Below are positions 7,004 to 14,960 of a stretch of 25,612 nucleotides of DNA, one piece after another. The notes beneath the pieces were generated by a model. The model was not told where the DNA came from. It saw only the letters and a list, made by a program, of their open reading frames with translations, and searched no databases. Each line of letters opens with the position of its first letter. Position 1 is the first letter of the stretch. The DNA lies in IMG/VR virus record IMGVR_UViG_3300025098_000255, positions 1-25,612 of that record. One strand, written 5' to 3'. This DNA comes from a virus. Made by a program: the position numbers and the translations under genes.

Positions 7004-8007
7004 TATCCGTAACTTATACTGTTGATAGTAACTGGTTCAGGATATCTAGCTCTAAGGTCCTTTCGTGCTTGTTGTATTAAAGCTCTTTGATATGAAAGAA
7101 GAGAGTTTCTAATTCTAGTAGCAGAATCAACAGGAAAGTTACTGACGGATAACTGGTCTGTTATGTAGTCTGCAGTTGCTGTTGGTATATCTCTACCTGA
7201 CATAAGTTGTGCTGCAACTCCTGCCATAATAATTGGTTCGTATTCGTCTTCTAATCCTACTGTTGCAAGTGTATCTGTCTCAGCAGTAGGGTCTATAAAC
7301 TTCTTTTTAAATGTTACATATACGGTATGACCTTGTTGTATATTATATGTTTGTATTGCGTTTACTACATTTGGTCCAGTTGTATATGTTTTAGTTCTTG
7401 ACACACCATCACTGTCTACGTATGTAAAAGGATTAGGTAAGTCGACTAACTCTACTGTGACACCTCTGTACTGTATTCCTGTTGAATCGGAGTTAGCTGA
7501 AAAATCTGTATATTGTGATATTGCTTTTATAGGAGCAACTAAATAATTATTATTATCTTGGTCAGTTCCGTGTGTTCCAAGTATTTCATAGCCTACTGCT
7601 GCGGTAACTGTTTTAGTTTCAACAGCAAATAGTGTAGGATATAAGTTTTTTATTTGGTCAGATACTGCATCAAACACATTCTTTCTTGGGAATGGTGGTG
7701 CTATTTTAATTAAGTCACCTGCTGTATGTAATGTTTTAGTTGTACCTCTTGCACCTCTTGTTACAGTTATTGTATTAGTAACAGCGTTAAGGTCTTTACA
7801 TAGCATAAGCTCTTGACCTATTTCAATTATAGTTCCTGCATCTAAAGCATCTTGTTCTTCAACAGATAACAAATCACCATTGAAAACAATTTCTGTAGCA
7901 GTAGTGTTTACACCAGTCGACAGTGTTGTATAACTAACCAAGTCATCCATAGGTTCGAGATATTCTCGATAAGTCCTATCGACAAGGTCACCAATAGTCG
8001 TACTCAT
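7003..8007 (-). CDS. Head-tail connector / tail adaptor protein
   Basis: This complete 334-residue gene has an AGGAGG ribosome site that includes the stop codon (TAG) of the 112-residue gene. Residues 1-20 (TIGDLVDRTYREYLEPM) form an amphipathic helix of the type found at the start of portal-binding adaptor proteins. Residues 60-105 form a beta module with IGQELMLC then NTITVTRGARGTTKTLHTAG, a recurring motif in phage connector proteins. A helical region follows (FDAVSDQIKNLYPTLFAV), and the C-terminus is helical and basic (RNSLLSYQRALIQQARKDLR). Position between capsid and nozzle supports a connector that docks on the portal, comparable in role to T7 gp11. The module at 60-105 reappears in the 196-residue fibre-type protein. 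Confidence 0.75.
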   Translation of the reverse strand: MSTTIGDLVDRTYREYLEPMDDLVSYTTLSTGVNTTATEIVFNGDLLSVEEQDALDAGTIIEIGQELMLCKDLNAVTNTITVTRGARGTTKTLHTAGDLIKIAPPFPRKNVFDAVSDQIKNLYPTLFAVETKTVTAAVGYEILGTHGTDQDNNNYLVAPIKAISQYTDFSANSDSTGIQYRGVTVELVDLPNPFTYVDSDGVSRTKTYTTGPNVVNAIQTYNIQQGHTVYVTFKKKFIDPTAETDTLATVGLEDEYEPIIMAGVAAQLMSGRDIPTATADYITDQLSVSNFPVDSATRIRNSLLSYQRALIQQARKDLRARYPEPVTINSISYG

Positions 8008-8015
8008 TGGTCCTC

Positions 8016-8354
8016 CTAGGCTGTTCTAAATATTAACTTTATGCTTCTGTCTGCTGCTTCAGCACTACCTGATGTAACTCTAATAAACCCACTTGATGCA
8101 AAAGCCCAACCACTAGGGTCTACTCTTACAACATCACCTGCTGTGACTGTGTATGTTACTGCAGTTCCATCTGTTTCTACAACATCATACCAGTTGGTAT
8201 TGTCTACAGAAAAATCAAAAGTAACTTCTGTACCTGTCATAGCTGCAGGAAATACTATTCCTGTAAGCAACATGCCATCTGTGTTTACCCCACTAGATAT
8301 AGTTGTATTATCAGAAATATCTATTAAAACTTCTTTTACGTTTGTCTTGTACAT
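8016..8354 (-). CDS. Beta-rich protein after the capsid gene, possible head decoration
   Basis: This complete 112-residue gene is the first after the capsid terminator hairpin, with AAGGAAG before its ATG. The sequence is almost entirely strand-like with Thr/Val/Ser alternation (VEVTFDFSVDNTNWYDVVET is close to the core), acidic turns and no helical charge pattern, consistent with a small beta-sandwich. I do not recognise a named family. The position one gene after the major capsid protein and before the connector is where head decoration or head-fibre proteins are often found. A fibre-linked or connector-accessory protein is equally possible. It lacks a signal peptide and membrane segments. 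Confidence 0.7.
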   Translation of the reverse strand: MYKTNVKEVLIDISDNTTISSGVNTDGMLLTGIVFPAAMTGTEVTFDFSVDNTNWYDVVETDGTAVTYTVTAGDVVRVDPSGWAFASSGFIRVTSGSAEAADRSIKLIFRTA

Positions 8355-8372
8355 ATCTTCCTTACTATAGCA

Positions 8373-8410
8373 GAAGAAAAGGGTGGAGGTGGAGTTCCAC
8401 CCTAATCTTC
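8373..8410 (-). terminator. Rho-independent terminator after the capsid gene
   Basis: Ten bases past the capsid stop, GGGTGGA (8381-8387) pairs with TCCACCC (8396-8402), extended by an A-T pair, then a 2x2 mismatch and five more pairs (GAAGA 8373-8377 with TCTTC 8406-8410). Read on the minus strand, the GC-rich core is followed by TTTTCTTCTG. It probably ends or thins transcripts after the capsid gene, so capsid mRNA exceeds that of the tail genes. An alternative inner pairing also exists around 8388-8401. Confidence 0.75.
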
Positions 8411-8420
8411 AAATTAATTA

Positions 8421-9515
8421 CTACGGAGTAGCAATTTCATCTATGTGAAGGTGATATTGTGGAGGACCGAAGTCTATTCCCATCTCCATATAGATTGCTT
8501 TTGCAACTCTTGCATAGTCGTCTTGGTCAATGTCTCTTACGAAAACAGTTCCTTTGCCAGGAATGTTTGTGAAGATAGGACTTACATAAGCCATATCTAC
8601 GATATAAGCATCATTGCTTCCTAAGATGTTTGAGTCAAGAACCATCATTCCAATAGAGCCAAATGGTGTAATGATAGTATCAATGTCGATACCTCCTACA
8701 TTTCTGTCTCTTGGAAGAACAGCAGCAGTTGTACCACCTGATTGTGGGTTATGTAGCTGCTTGTTAAGTTCTAACATGTTAGCTGAGTTAACCAATAGGA
8801 CTGGATTCTTAACTGGTGCTGAAGCATCATAAAGTTTCTTTAATGATTTTGCTACGCCATCCCAGTCGAGTTTCTTAGCAGTACCACCTGTAGCTTCTGT
8901 AGCTGTGTTGAAATATTTGTTACCACCATTCAACGCAGTATGAGCTGCAAGTCCTCTAAATGTTCTATTGTCTCCAACAGGGTTAGAGGCATGAACACCA
9001 TCTGCAAAAGTACCATTGATAGCGAAGTATTCTACTTCCCTAGCAACTTTTTCTAATGCAAGTTCTAGTTGTTCTGCTAGTTCGTCTGTTATTGGGTTAC
9101 CTCCGAAAAGAGCTAACTTGTCTGCAGCAGTAAGTGTTCCGTCACCGTCTGAGGTGTTGAATCCTGCTGCGCCTAAATCAAAGGCATTTTGTTGGTTGTA
9201 AGCTGCCATAGCTGTGTATGACATTTTTACACCTTTATGAAATATCTGCGTAACCTGAGTATACGCTCCTCTATTTCTACCAAGGTATTCTGTTGGCTGT
9301 CCGCCTTCAGTTCCTTCTGTAGGTGCTGAAGAGATTGTCTCGTTATCAGCAGTTTGGAATTGGAAGAAAGTAGATTGTATTACTTTTCCTCCGCCTGACA
9401 AACCACCAATTGCAGATAAGAAAGGTGTTCTTTGACCACCTACACGAAATAATTCTCCTTGAAAATTATTTATATCGCTTGTGTAGATTGGGTCAGGGGT
9501 TGATATTGGTCCCAT
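8421..9515 (-). CDS. Major capsid protein (HK97-fold)
   Basis: This complete 364-residue gene starts with AGGAGAT before its ATG, 14 bases after the scaffold stop. The N-terminus (residues 15-40, with TPFLSAIGG) and the segment with VTQIFHKGVKMSYTAMAAY around residues 88-106 are typical of the SU10/DUF5309-type major capsid proteins, which adopt the HK97 fold. The C-terminal part (PVLLVNSANMLELNKQ, then GIDIDTIITPFGSIGMMVLD, then a GTVFVRDID segment) follows the order seen in those families. The length is normal. It forms the procapsid shell with the scaffold encoded immediately before it and is followed by a terminator hairpin, as expected for the most abundant virion protein. Confidence 0.9.
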   Translation of the reverse strand: MGPISTPDPIYTSDINNFQGELFRVGGQRTPFLSAIGGLSGGGKVIQSTFFQFQTADNETISSAPTEGTEGGQPTEYLGRNRGAYTQVTQIFHKGVKMSYTAMAAYNQQNAFDLGAAGFNTSDGDGTLTAADKLALFGGNPITDELAEQLELALEKVAREVEYFAINGTFADGVHASNPVGDNRTFRGLAAHTALNGGNKYFNTATEATGGTAKKLDWDGVAKSLKKLYDASAPVKNPVLLVNSANMLELNKQLHNPQSGGTTAAVLPRDRNVGGIDIDTIITPFGSIGMMVLDSNILGSNDAYIVDMAYVSPIFTNIPGKGTVFVRDIDQDDYARVAKAIYMEMGIDFGPPQYHLHIDEIATP

Positions 9516-9529
9516 TTGAATCTCCTAAA

Positions 9530-9988
9530 TTATTTGTCTTGTTGCTCCATCATTGCCAATTTGGCAGCGATAGATTGTTTTGTACTTGTTTCTGAAGAAT
9601 TAACAAATTGTTTGAACTCAGCCATTGTATCCAGTGGCTTATTGTCTACTCCAACTTTATTTAGTTGCTCTACACGTGATTGAGCTTGAACAACGTTGTC
9701 AGCAACAGTAGGCTCTTGAACTGGCTCATTAGTTACATTAGCAACTCCTTCACCAAACTCTTCTTGTACAAACTGTGCGATAGATTCACTATTCATTTCA
9801 CCATCATACAATTTAGTCACAGCCTTACCTATGCCTTTATCAGCTTCTAATCCGATTGATTGCAAAGCAGAATTCATAACGTTCTGTTTATATGCTTTAT
9901 TCTCAGCCTTGAGACGTTTGTATTCATCTCTTAGTTGAGCTATAGCATTATCATCAGATGATTCTGTATTAATTTGTTCTTCTGTCAT
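9530..9988 (-). CDS. Capsid scaffolding protein
   Basis: This complete 152-residue gene sits directly before the capsid gene, the usual place for scaffolds. The protein is acidic and Glu/Gln-rich. Residues 15-40 have heptad-like spacing (AIAQLRDEYKRLKAENKAYK), predicting a coiled coil, and the C-terminus is short, helical and mixed-charge (AAKLAMMEQQDK), suited to binding the inner capsid face. No protease is encoded beside it, so it is probably expelled or cleaved by something else. A GGAG ribosome site lies 8 bases before the ATG, and the leader upstream (9989-10160) carries the strongest regulatory structure of the window. Sequence identity to named scaffolds is not claimed; the call is from composition and position. 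Confidence 0.8.
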   Translation of the reverse strand: MTEEQINTESSDDNAIAQLRDEYKRLKAENKAYKQNVMNSALQSIGLEADKGIGKAVTKLYDGEMNSESIAQFVQEEFGEGVANVTNEPVQEPTVADNVVQAQSRVEQLNKVGVDNKPLDTMAEFKQFVNSSETSTKQSIAAKLAMMEQQDK

Positions 9989-10017
9989 TTATATTCTCCA
10001 TCTTCTCTAGCATATAA

Positions 10018-10056
10018 AATCCCATATACATTAATCGCTAGGTAATTAAAGGGATT
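10018..10056 (-). promoter_or_regulatory. Stem-loop in the scaffold/capsid leader
   Basis: AATCCC (10018-10023) pairs with GGGATT (10051-10056), with an inner TTAAT/ATTAA pair (10031-10035 with 10045-10049). On the minus strand the stem is followed by TTTTATATG, so it could be a weak terminator or a leader hairpin 30 bases before the scaffold ATG. It is small and AT-rich, so only moderately secure. Confidence 0.4.
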
Positions 10057-10082
10057 GTTACACAAGGGTTTGCGAACAACAA

Positions 10083-10105
10083 AGAGAACACCTTGGAGGT
10101 TCTCT
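10083..10105 (-). terminator. Hairpin with T-rich tail between ejection and scaffold genes
   Basis: AGAGAAC (10083-10089) pairs with GTTCTCT (10099-10105), seven pairs around a nine-base loop. On the minus strand it is followed by TTTGTTGTT. It may end transcripts from the ejection-protein block, or protect the 5' end of a capsid transcript that starts just upstream. No other feature explains it. Confidence 0.45.
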
Positions 10106-10112
10106 CGAATAC

Positions 10113-10138
10113 GACCCTATATTTAGTGTGCCGAACTC
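10113..10138 (-). promoter_or_regulatory. Possible single-subunit phage RNA polymerase promoter
   Basis: The minus strand reads GGCACACTAAATATAGGGTC here. Its CACTAA and TATAGGG pieces resemble the cores of T3 (CACTAAAGGG) and T7 (CACTATAGGG) promoters, but with different spacing. It lies in the only sizeable non-coding gap, in the right direction, upstream of scaffold and capsid. A start at the GGG (10117-10115) would give a leader of about 130 bases containing both hairpins. No polymerase gene is in the window, so this is a suggestion only. Confidence 0.25.
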
Positions 10139-10157
10139 GTCAGGCACTACATGTAGT
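10128..10157. repeat. Inverted repeat and 12-bp perfect palindrome
   Basis: GTGCC (10128-10132) pairs with GGCAC (10143-10147), and directly overlapping is the perfect palindrome ACTACATGTAGT (10146-10157), followed by an AGTATACT palindrome (10155-10162). It begins three bases after the stop of the 362-residue gene. It could be a protein-binding site or a transcript-end hairpin. Confidence 0.5.
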
Positions 10158-10160
10158 ATA

Positions 10161-11249
10161 CTAGACTTCTTCTAAGCCTGCAACTTCTCCTGTTTGTGTT
10201 TTCCTAGCACCTGTATCTAATGAGCTGAGAGATGCTTGTTGATTAAGAATACGCTGTTGTTCTATTACAGCTTGAGGGTCTTGTTGTACTTCTGAAGAAA
10301 TAATATCTTGTAGTCCTATCTCAGTGGTTCTACCTTGTCCTGTACGTAGTCTGTTTAGTCTTTGAATATACTCTGAAGCTCTACTAAATAACCTTTGACC
10401 ACCTGATTGTGTAATACCTGCTTGTATTAATCTTTGTGCTTGTTCTGTAGATAAATCTAAGTTTCTTAATGCAGCTTCTGCTCCTAGTTCTGCTTGTTGT
10501 ATCTGACCTTGTAATATTCCTATAGAAATGTCAGGGTCAAGTGCTGCTGCAAATACAGCATTGTCAGACAAATCAATATCGAAGTTAGCTGAATAATAAG
10601 TTTTAATTTCATCTGCTATAGGGTTATCTCTAAATGCTTGTCTTGTTGATTCTATTCTACCTTTAAATTCTGCAACGCTCACGTCTCCTGCAATTAATGC
10701 AGCTACTTTACCTCTTGCTTCAAAGACAATAGGGTTTAAATCATTCTCTAATAATATTCTATAAAAACCTTCACGAACTTGTTCGTACTGTGATTCATTC
10801 ATTCTTAATGAACCATCACCTCTTTTGATACCAGGATAATACTCTGCATACTCACCTAAGTTTCTAACTGCAGCTAATGCAAACTCTGCACTACCTGTCT
10901 CTATGTACTGATTTGTATACTCTTGTAACAAGTTACCTTTACCTGCTAACCAAGGTATTAAATCTTCTATCTGTTGAGGAGTAGCTACAAAATCAGGAGA
11001 GCTTGTACTAGAAGCTCCTATGTTTTCTATAGCAGTGCTTAGTTTATTAAACAATGAACTAAAGTCCCCAGTTAAATCATCATCACCTTCGTCTGTATCA
11101 GTATCTGTAGCACGATTATCTGTTAAAGAATATCCTTCTCCTAATAATTTGTCTAAGTCTTCTTGATTAAATGCTTCATCTCCTCCTGGAGGTGAATCAT
11201 ATCTATATATTTTTACACCTTTTTTAAAATCTTCTTCTGTAAATTCCAT
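10161..11249 (-). CDS. Helical internal virion protein, unknown (362 aa)
   Basis: This complete 362-residue gene has an ATG that forms a TAATG overlap with the 413-residue gene. The N-terminal 60 residues are acidic and Asp-rich (a TDTDTDEGDDD stretch), while the rest is helical and rich in Ala, Gln and Leu (AELGAEAALRNLDLSTEQAQ and LRTGQGRTTEIGLQDIISSE). The C-terminus is Gln-rich and disordered. No signal peptide, membrane segment or enzyme motif is visible. It is the last gene of the block that includes the giant protein and the lysozyme-like protein, and helical Gln/Ala-rich proteins in such blocks are typical of ejection or internal-core proteins. I do not recognise a family. Confidence 0.75.
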   Translation of the reverse strand: MEFTEEDFKKGVKIYRYDSPPGGDEAFNQEDLDKLLGEGYSLTDNRATDTDTDEGDDDLTGDFSSLFNKLSTAIENIGASSTSSPDFVATPQQIEDLIPWLAGKGNLLQEYTNQYIETGSAEFALAAVRNLGEYAEYYPGIKRGDGSLRMNESQYEQVREGFYRILLENDLNPIVFEARGKVAALIAGDVSVAEFKGRIESTRQAFRDNPIADEIKTYYSANFDIDLSDNAVFAAALDPDISIGILQGQIQQAELGAEAALRNLDLSTEQAQRLIQAGITQSGGQRLFSRASEYIQRLNRLRTGQGRTTEIGLQDIISSEVQQDPQAVIEQQRILNQQASLSSLDTGARKTQTGEVAGLEEV

Positions 11250-12490
11250 TATCCTTGTCCTGTTATTGTCGGGCTAAGATATACTGGACTAAATCCTAGC
11301 TTAGATAAATCTTGACCCATCTTTTGCAATGCACCTTCATCTCCTACGTTAAGGAAGTGTGCTGTTGCTTGTTTTCTTTGTTCACTTGGGTCATCAATAG
11401 TAAACAAATTATAAACTAAATCTCTATCTCTACCTGTCTCATCAAGCCTACCGTATCTATTTGCCATAGTTCTAATGCCAATAACAGAGGTAGTGTAGTT
11501 TTTACCTTTGTATTTATCCGCTACATTCTCATCCCATACTGTTTGAAGTTGTGCATCTAATAACTGTGAGCCATTAGTTTCAGCTAAGACATTACTAAAT
11601 GTTCTATAGTCATCATCTGTAAACAACCCTGATAAGTACGGTCCTACTTTTGCATTAACTTGGTCTTTAGCTTTATCAATGTAAGCTAAGTTATCAGGTA
11701 TAGATATATCTCGAGATGACATAAACTCAACAATATCGTCATTTCTAAATCCTGGAATTTCAGGAAATACTAATAACTTATACTGTTCAGCTAATGATTC
11801 TTTTGTAAGAATACCTTTAACTCTTTGGTCATATAAATAATCTAATACATCTTGTGGTACTTCATACTGTGCATACTTAGAAACTAATCCTGCAAGTTCT
11901 ATCTTTGCAGTATCTTGTAGTCTTCTTAAAGTTGCATTGGCTTTAGGGTCAGTACCTAATGCCTGAGCTTTAAAGTATGCTAACTGGTCTCCTGATAAAG
12001 CATTTATGTAATCACTAGCAATAGCATAATCCTTGTACTCTGCAGGTCTTCCCTCGAATAAAGATTCTAAAAATACTCCTACTGCATTAAAGTTACCATC
12101 AGACTCAGCAGCTTTAAGAATATAATCATTTAATTTAAGTTCGTCTTTTAAATCATCTAACAATAGATTGAGAGGGTTTCTACCTTTCATTCTTGTATCT
12201 ACTTCAGATAAATCTCCAAAGAATAATCCACTAGCTTTTATATCATCTACATTACCTGTAGTAAAACTTTGTTTATAGTTTGTTGTGTCTGTGTAATACA
12301 CTGTTACATCTTGGTCAAGACCATCTATGTCTTCTGCTTTTAATGTATATATAAAGTAAAACAAACCATCATCACCTTTAATTAATGTATCAGCTACAGG
12401 CATATCCTCTATTGGAGGAGCAGCACTGAGAGATTCGTCTATAATTTTGTTTAACTCTTCTTCAGATAAAGTGAAATCGTATTCTTCCAT
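11249..12490 (-). CDS. Helical internal virion protein, unknown (413 aa)
   Basis: This complete 413-residue gene is joined at both ends by TAATG overlaps to the lysozyme-like gene (upstream) and the 362-residue gene (downstream). Residues 1-100 are acidic and partly strand-like (GDDGLFYFIYTLKAEDIDGL, then VTVYYTDT). From residue 110 the sequence is predominantly helical, with Ala/Leu-rich segments such as LNALSGDQ-type turns and TLRRLQDTAKIELAGLVSKY. The C-terminal 100 residues contain RTMANRYGRLDETGRDRDL and a mixed-charge helix. No known motif or membrane segment was found. By context it is a component of the internal or ejected virion complex, comparable in position to its two neighbours. 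Confidence 0.75.
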   Translation of the reverse strand: MEEYDFTLSEEELNKIIDESLSAAPPIEDMPVADTLIKGDDGLFYFIYTLKAEDIDGLDQDVTVYYTDTTNYKQSFTTGNVDDIKASGLFFGDLSEVDTRMKGRNPLNLLLDDLKDELKLNDYILKAAESDGNFNAVGVFLESLFEGRPAEYKDYAIASDYINALSGDQLAYFKAQALGTDPKANATLRRLQDTAKIELAGLVSKYAQYEVPQDVLDYLYDQRVKGILTKESLAEQYKLLVFPEIPGFRNDDIVEFMSSRDISIPDNLAYIDKAKDQVNAKVGPYLSGLFTDDDYRTFSNVLAETNGSQLLDAQLQTVWDENVADKYKGKNYTTSVIGIRTMANRYGRLDETGRDRDLVYNLFTIDDPSEQRKQATAHFLNVGDEGALQKMGQDLSKLGFSPVYLSPTITGQG

Positions 12491-13365
12491 TATTTAGCAC
12501 CTTCTACTTTTTTCTTACTAAGCTCTCCTAAAAAGTTTAGTATAACTGTATCTAACTCTGAGTAATTAGAACGTACATCTATAGGTATTTCTGCTGTATC
12601 TAATCCTTTCAAGCTAGCTAACATCAATGAAGATTGTCTTATAGTCTCAGGATTAGTAGGGTCTGAAGGATTAATTTTCTGTGCAATCTTATCCCTAGAC
12701 CTTTCAAAAGATACTATCTCTCTTTCCGTAAAGTTTTTAATTCTTCTTTCCTGACCTAGACCACCTCTGAAATCACCACCACCAACAACTTCAGGTGCTT
12801 CTATATCAGGTGCATCTGAGGCTTGTGGTTCTTCTCCTAATGTTTCTGAACCTGTACTATAGAATGCATCAACATACGCATTGATACCTGCAATCACATC
12901 TGACTTTTGTCCTGCTGCATCAGTGCCTCTACCTTTAGGCATTTGACCATTTAGATAAGGTTCTACATAATCTGTGTATCCTTCCCATACTGAGAAAGGA
13001 TTATTGTTATTATCTCTGACTATAGGAAACTGTTCAGGATTAGCTTTTACGTCATTTAAATAAGATATCGCAAAGTTTGCATTATACTGTGGGTCTTTCA
13101 ATGCTTCTTCAAAATCTGATTCAGACAATGTATTACCTGTAGATTTAAAAAATTTACTTAATGATGGGTCAGGTTCATTGTTGTCATCATAAAAAGAACT
13201 TGCATTTATTTGAAATAAGCCTATAGCTTTTGTTGTATCATTCTGTGCTTCAGTCTCAAAGTTTGATTCATAAAAAGCAGTCATAACTAATGTAGGAATA
13301 TCTTCTTTTGAAGCTCCTGCATTCTCTAAATATTTTACAATCTCTTGAGCAGTTACCTTTGCCAT
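12490..13365 (-). CDS. Virion lytic transglycosylase-like (lysozyme-fold) protein
   Basis: This complete 291-residue gene is joined by TAATG overlaps on both sides. Residues 1-140 match the soluble-lytic-transglycosylase/lysozyme pattern: an E-S-N-F catalytic block with Glu33, GLFQIN at 49-54, an AxxYL-type helix (FAISYLNDV), and a FSVWEGYTDYV segment near residue 125. The catalytic Glu cleaves between MurNAc and GlcNAc in peptidoglycan; family knowledge suggests a local hole in the wall during genome entry. Residues 150-290 are Pro/Asp/Glu-rich then helical, probably for docking with other virion proteins. The neighbours are giant and helical virion proteins, and there is no holin beside it, so it is more likely a virion-associated wall-degrading enzyme than the endolysin. 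Activity is not shown by sequence alone. Confidence 0.8.
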   Translation of the reverse strand: MAKVTAQEIVKYLENAGASKEDIPTLVMTAFYESNFETEAQNDTTKAIGLFQINASSFYDDNNEPDPSLSKFFKSTGNTLSESDFEEALKDPQYNANFAISYLNDVKANPEQFPIVRDNNNNPFSVWEGYTDYVEPYLNGQMPKGRGTDAAGQKSDVIAGINAYVDAFYSTGSETLGEEPQASDAPDIEAPEVVGGGDFRGGLGQERRIKNFTEREIVSFERSRDKIAQKINPSDPTNPETIRQSSLMLASLKGLDTAEIPIDVRSNYSELDTVILNFLGELSKKKVEGAK

Positions 13366-14960
13366 TATGCTCCTCTACCTAAATTTCTTAGACTACGTGA
13401 TGCTTGTGCAAAGTTAGCTGTAGCAGCATCAAATGCACTTTGCCTTGCAGAAAAATCTTTTTCCTCACCGTATATATTATCAATAGCTCTATTGAGCCTT
13501 CCATTAAATAATGCAGAAAATCTTTCATTCTGTCCTGTTAATGCAAACGGATTACCTGGTGTTGCTGAAGGTCCAAGCTCTTGACTTGTCTCAACCCTAA
13601 ACTCTTTCATCTTTGTAGAAACTAATGTATCTAACATTTGGTCATCTGCAAAAGGATATTGTTGTTTAAGAGATTGTTTGTATCCTTCTTCACTTCCATA
13701 CTTATCCAACCATCCTTCATAACCTAACTGTTTAACTTGTGCATCTATATCTTGTTTAATGTTTTGTGTAACCATTCCATCCATATCACGTTTAGTTACT
13801 TCAAGTAACGAATTAACAACTCCTGCTAAAGACTGAGCTTGTGTAAAACTAATTTTATCTGCACCACCAAAGTAGTTACGTACTGCATTCATAGCTATGT
13901 ATCCTGCAGACTCAGTGTCATACTTAGGTACATCTACTGTATAGTTATCTAATAAACGTTCTTCTAAATCATTAACATCTGTATCTAATTCATTAAAATA
14001 AAAATCTCTAATTTCTCTTTTCTTGTCTTCTGTAAATGCATACTGACTCTTATATTGTTTTGCTGCATCACCTGAATAAATAATCTGATTAGGGTTAGAA
14101 GGGTTTATAATTTGTTCTACTACTTCACCATCCTCATTTATTCCTACTGTTGTAGATAAAGTAAGTAACGCACCTTCTATAGCAAAACCATCATCAAAAT
14201 ACGGCACTCTACCTTCAAGGTTGTGTGATGTCATTGATGCAGATATAGCTGCTATTGTAGGTGCGTCCATTGTTCCAGCATCAAAACCACCAACAAGATA
14301 ACCTGATTTAACTAACTTAGTTTGTAAGTCTCGGACGTATTGTTCTCCTAACATATCGTCCATAAACAGGGTTGTTATTAGTGGTGTGATATACACAGGA
14401 TTGTCACCATATCCCTCACCTGCACCTTTATATCCTAAAGGTGTTCCCAAAGTTCCTTCAAATCCTAAAAACTGTGTTACTCCCTGAGTACCTAGCCTAA
14501 GCTGTATAGCTTCATCAGGTGTAAGTGGTGCAACAGGGTCGTTGATTCCAGGAAAAAGATACTCTCCATCTTCATCCTTTTCCATTTCTTCTAGTTCCCC
14601 ATCATCATTAATTACAAATCCATACGGAGGTTTATAGTTAGGGTCTGTGTAATATTCTTTAACAGCTTGGTCAATTTCGCTCGGTGATAAAGCTCTAGGT
14701 ATAACTCCACCTGAACCAACTTCAGGTCCTGGAGTTTGATTTGGTCCTGATGCTGCACCAGTTCTTTGTCCTTCTTCTAATCTTTGTTCAAATAATGTAT
14801 AGTCGGTAATAGGTATTCCTGCTGTATCTACTGCATTTCTTACTTCACCCGTATCAGTGTTATACCATAATGCTTTAGAATAATCAGTAGAAGTAGCTGC
14901 AGTAAATTCTGAAACTGCACCTGAGTTTGTAAATAATACTTTAGAAATTAGTTTCCACAT
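13365..14960 (-). CDS. Internal virion protein with peptidoglycan-binding-like stretch (531 aa)
   Basis: This complete 531-residue gene has TAATG overlaps with the giant protein (upstream) and the lysozyme-like gene (downstream). Residues 208-246 (YVRDLQTKLVKSGYLVGGFD, then GTMDAPTIAAI) match the pattern of the PG_binding_1 fold: a leucine-glutamine helix, GY, G-x-F-D-x-G-T, then a T-x-A-A-I helix. The N-terminal 150 residues are Gly/Pro/Asp-rich and acidic and may be disordered. The C-terminal 230 residues are helical (EERLLDNYT, SLAGVVNSLLEVTKRDMDGM). It is probably a virion protein that helps the neighbouring transglycosylase-like protein reach the wall. A coincidental match to the 40-residue pattern is possible. 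Confidence 0.7.
   Translation of the reverse strand: MWKLISKVLFTNSGAVSEFTAATSTDYSKALWYNTDTGEVRNAVDTAGIPITDYTLFEQRLEEGQRTGAASGPNQTPGPEVGSGGVIPRALSPSEIDQAVKEYYTDPNYKPPYGFVINDDGELEEMEKDEDGEYLFPGINDPVAPLTPDEAIQLRLGTQGVTQFLGFEGTLGTPLGYKGAGEGYGDNPVYITPLITTLFMDDMLGEQYVRDLQTKLVKSGYLVGGFDAGTMDAPTIAAISASMTSHNLEGRVPYFDDGFAIEGALLTLSTTVGINEDGEVVEQIINPSNPNQIIYSGDAAKQYKSQYAFTEDKKREIRDFYFNELDTDVNDLEERLLDNYTVDVPKYDTESAGYIAMNAVRNYFGGADKISFTQAQSLAGVVNSLLEVTKRDMDGMVTQNIKQDIDAQVKQLGYEGWLDKYGSEEGYKQSLKQQYPFADDQMLDTLVSTKMKEFRVETSQELGPSATPGNPFALTGQNERFSALFNGRLNRAIDNIYGEEKDFSARQSAFDAATANFAQASRSLRNLGRGA

Noticed and set aside
8366-8372. ACTATAG-type T7-like promoter cores near 8366, 2204 and 4240
   Set aside because: CTATAG is short and palindromic, and two of the three occurrences fall inside coding sequence; no shared extended promoter context was seen.
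9976-10035. 19-codon frame starting in the scaffold leader and overlapping the scaffold start
   Set aside because: It is very short, without a ribosome site of its own, and sits inside a leader with hairpins; not supported as a gene.
9989-10160. tRNA gene in the largest non-coding gap
   Set aside because: A T-loop-like TTCGA stretch is present, but no matching acceptor, D or anticodon stems could be paired on either strand.
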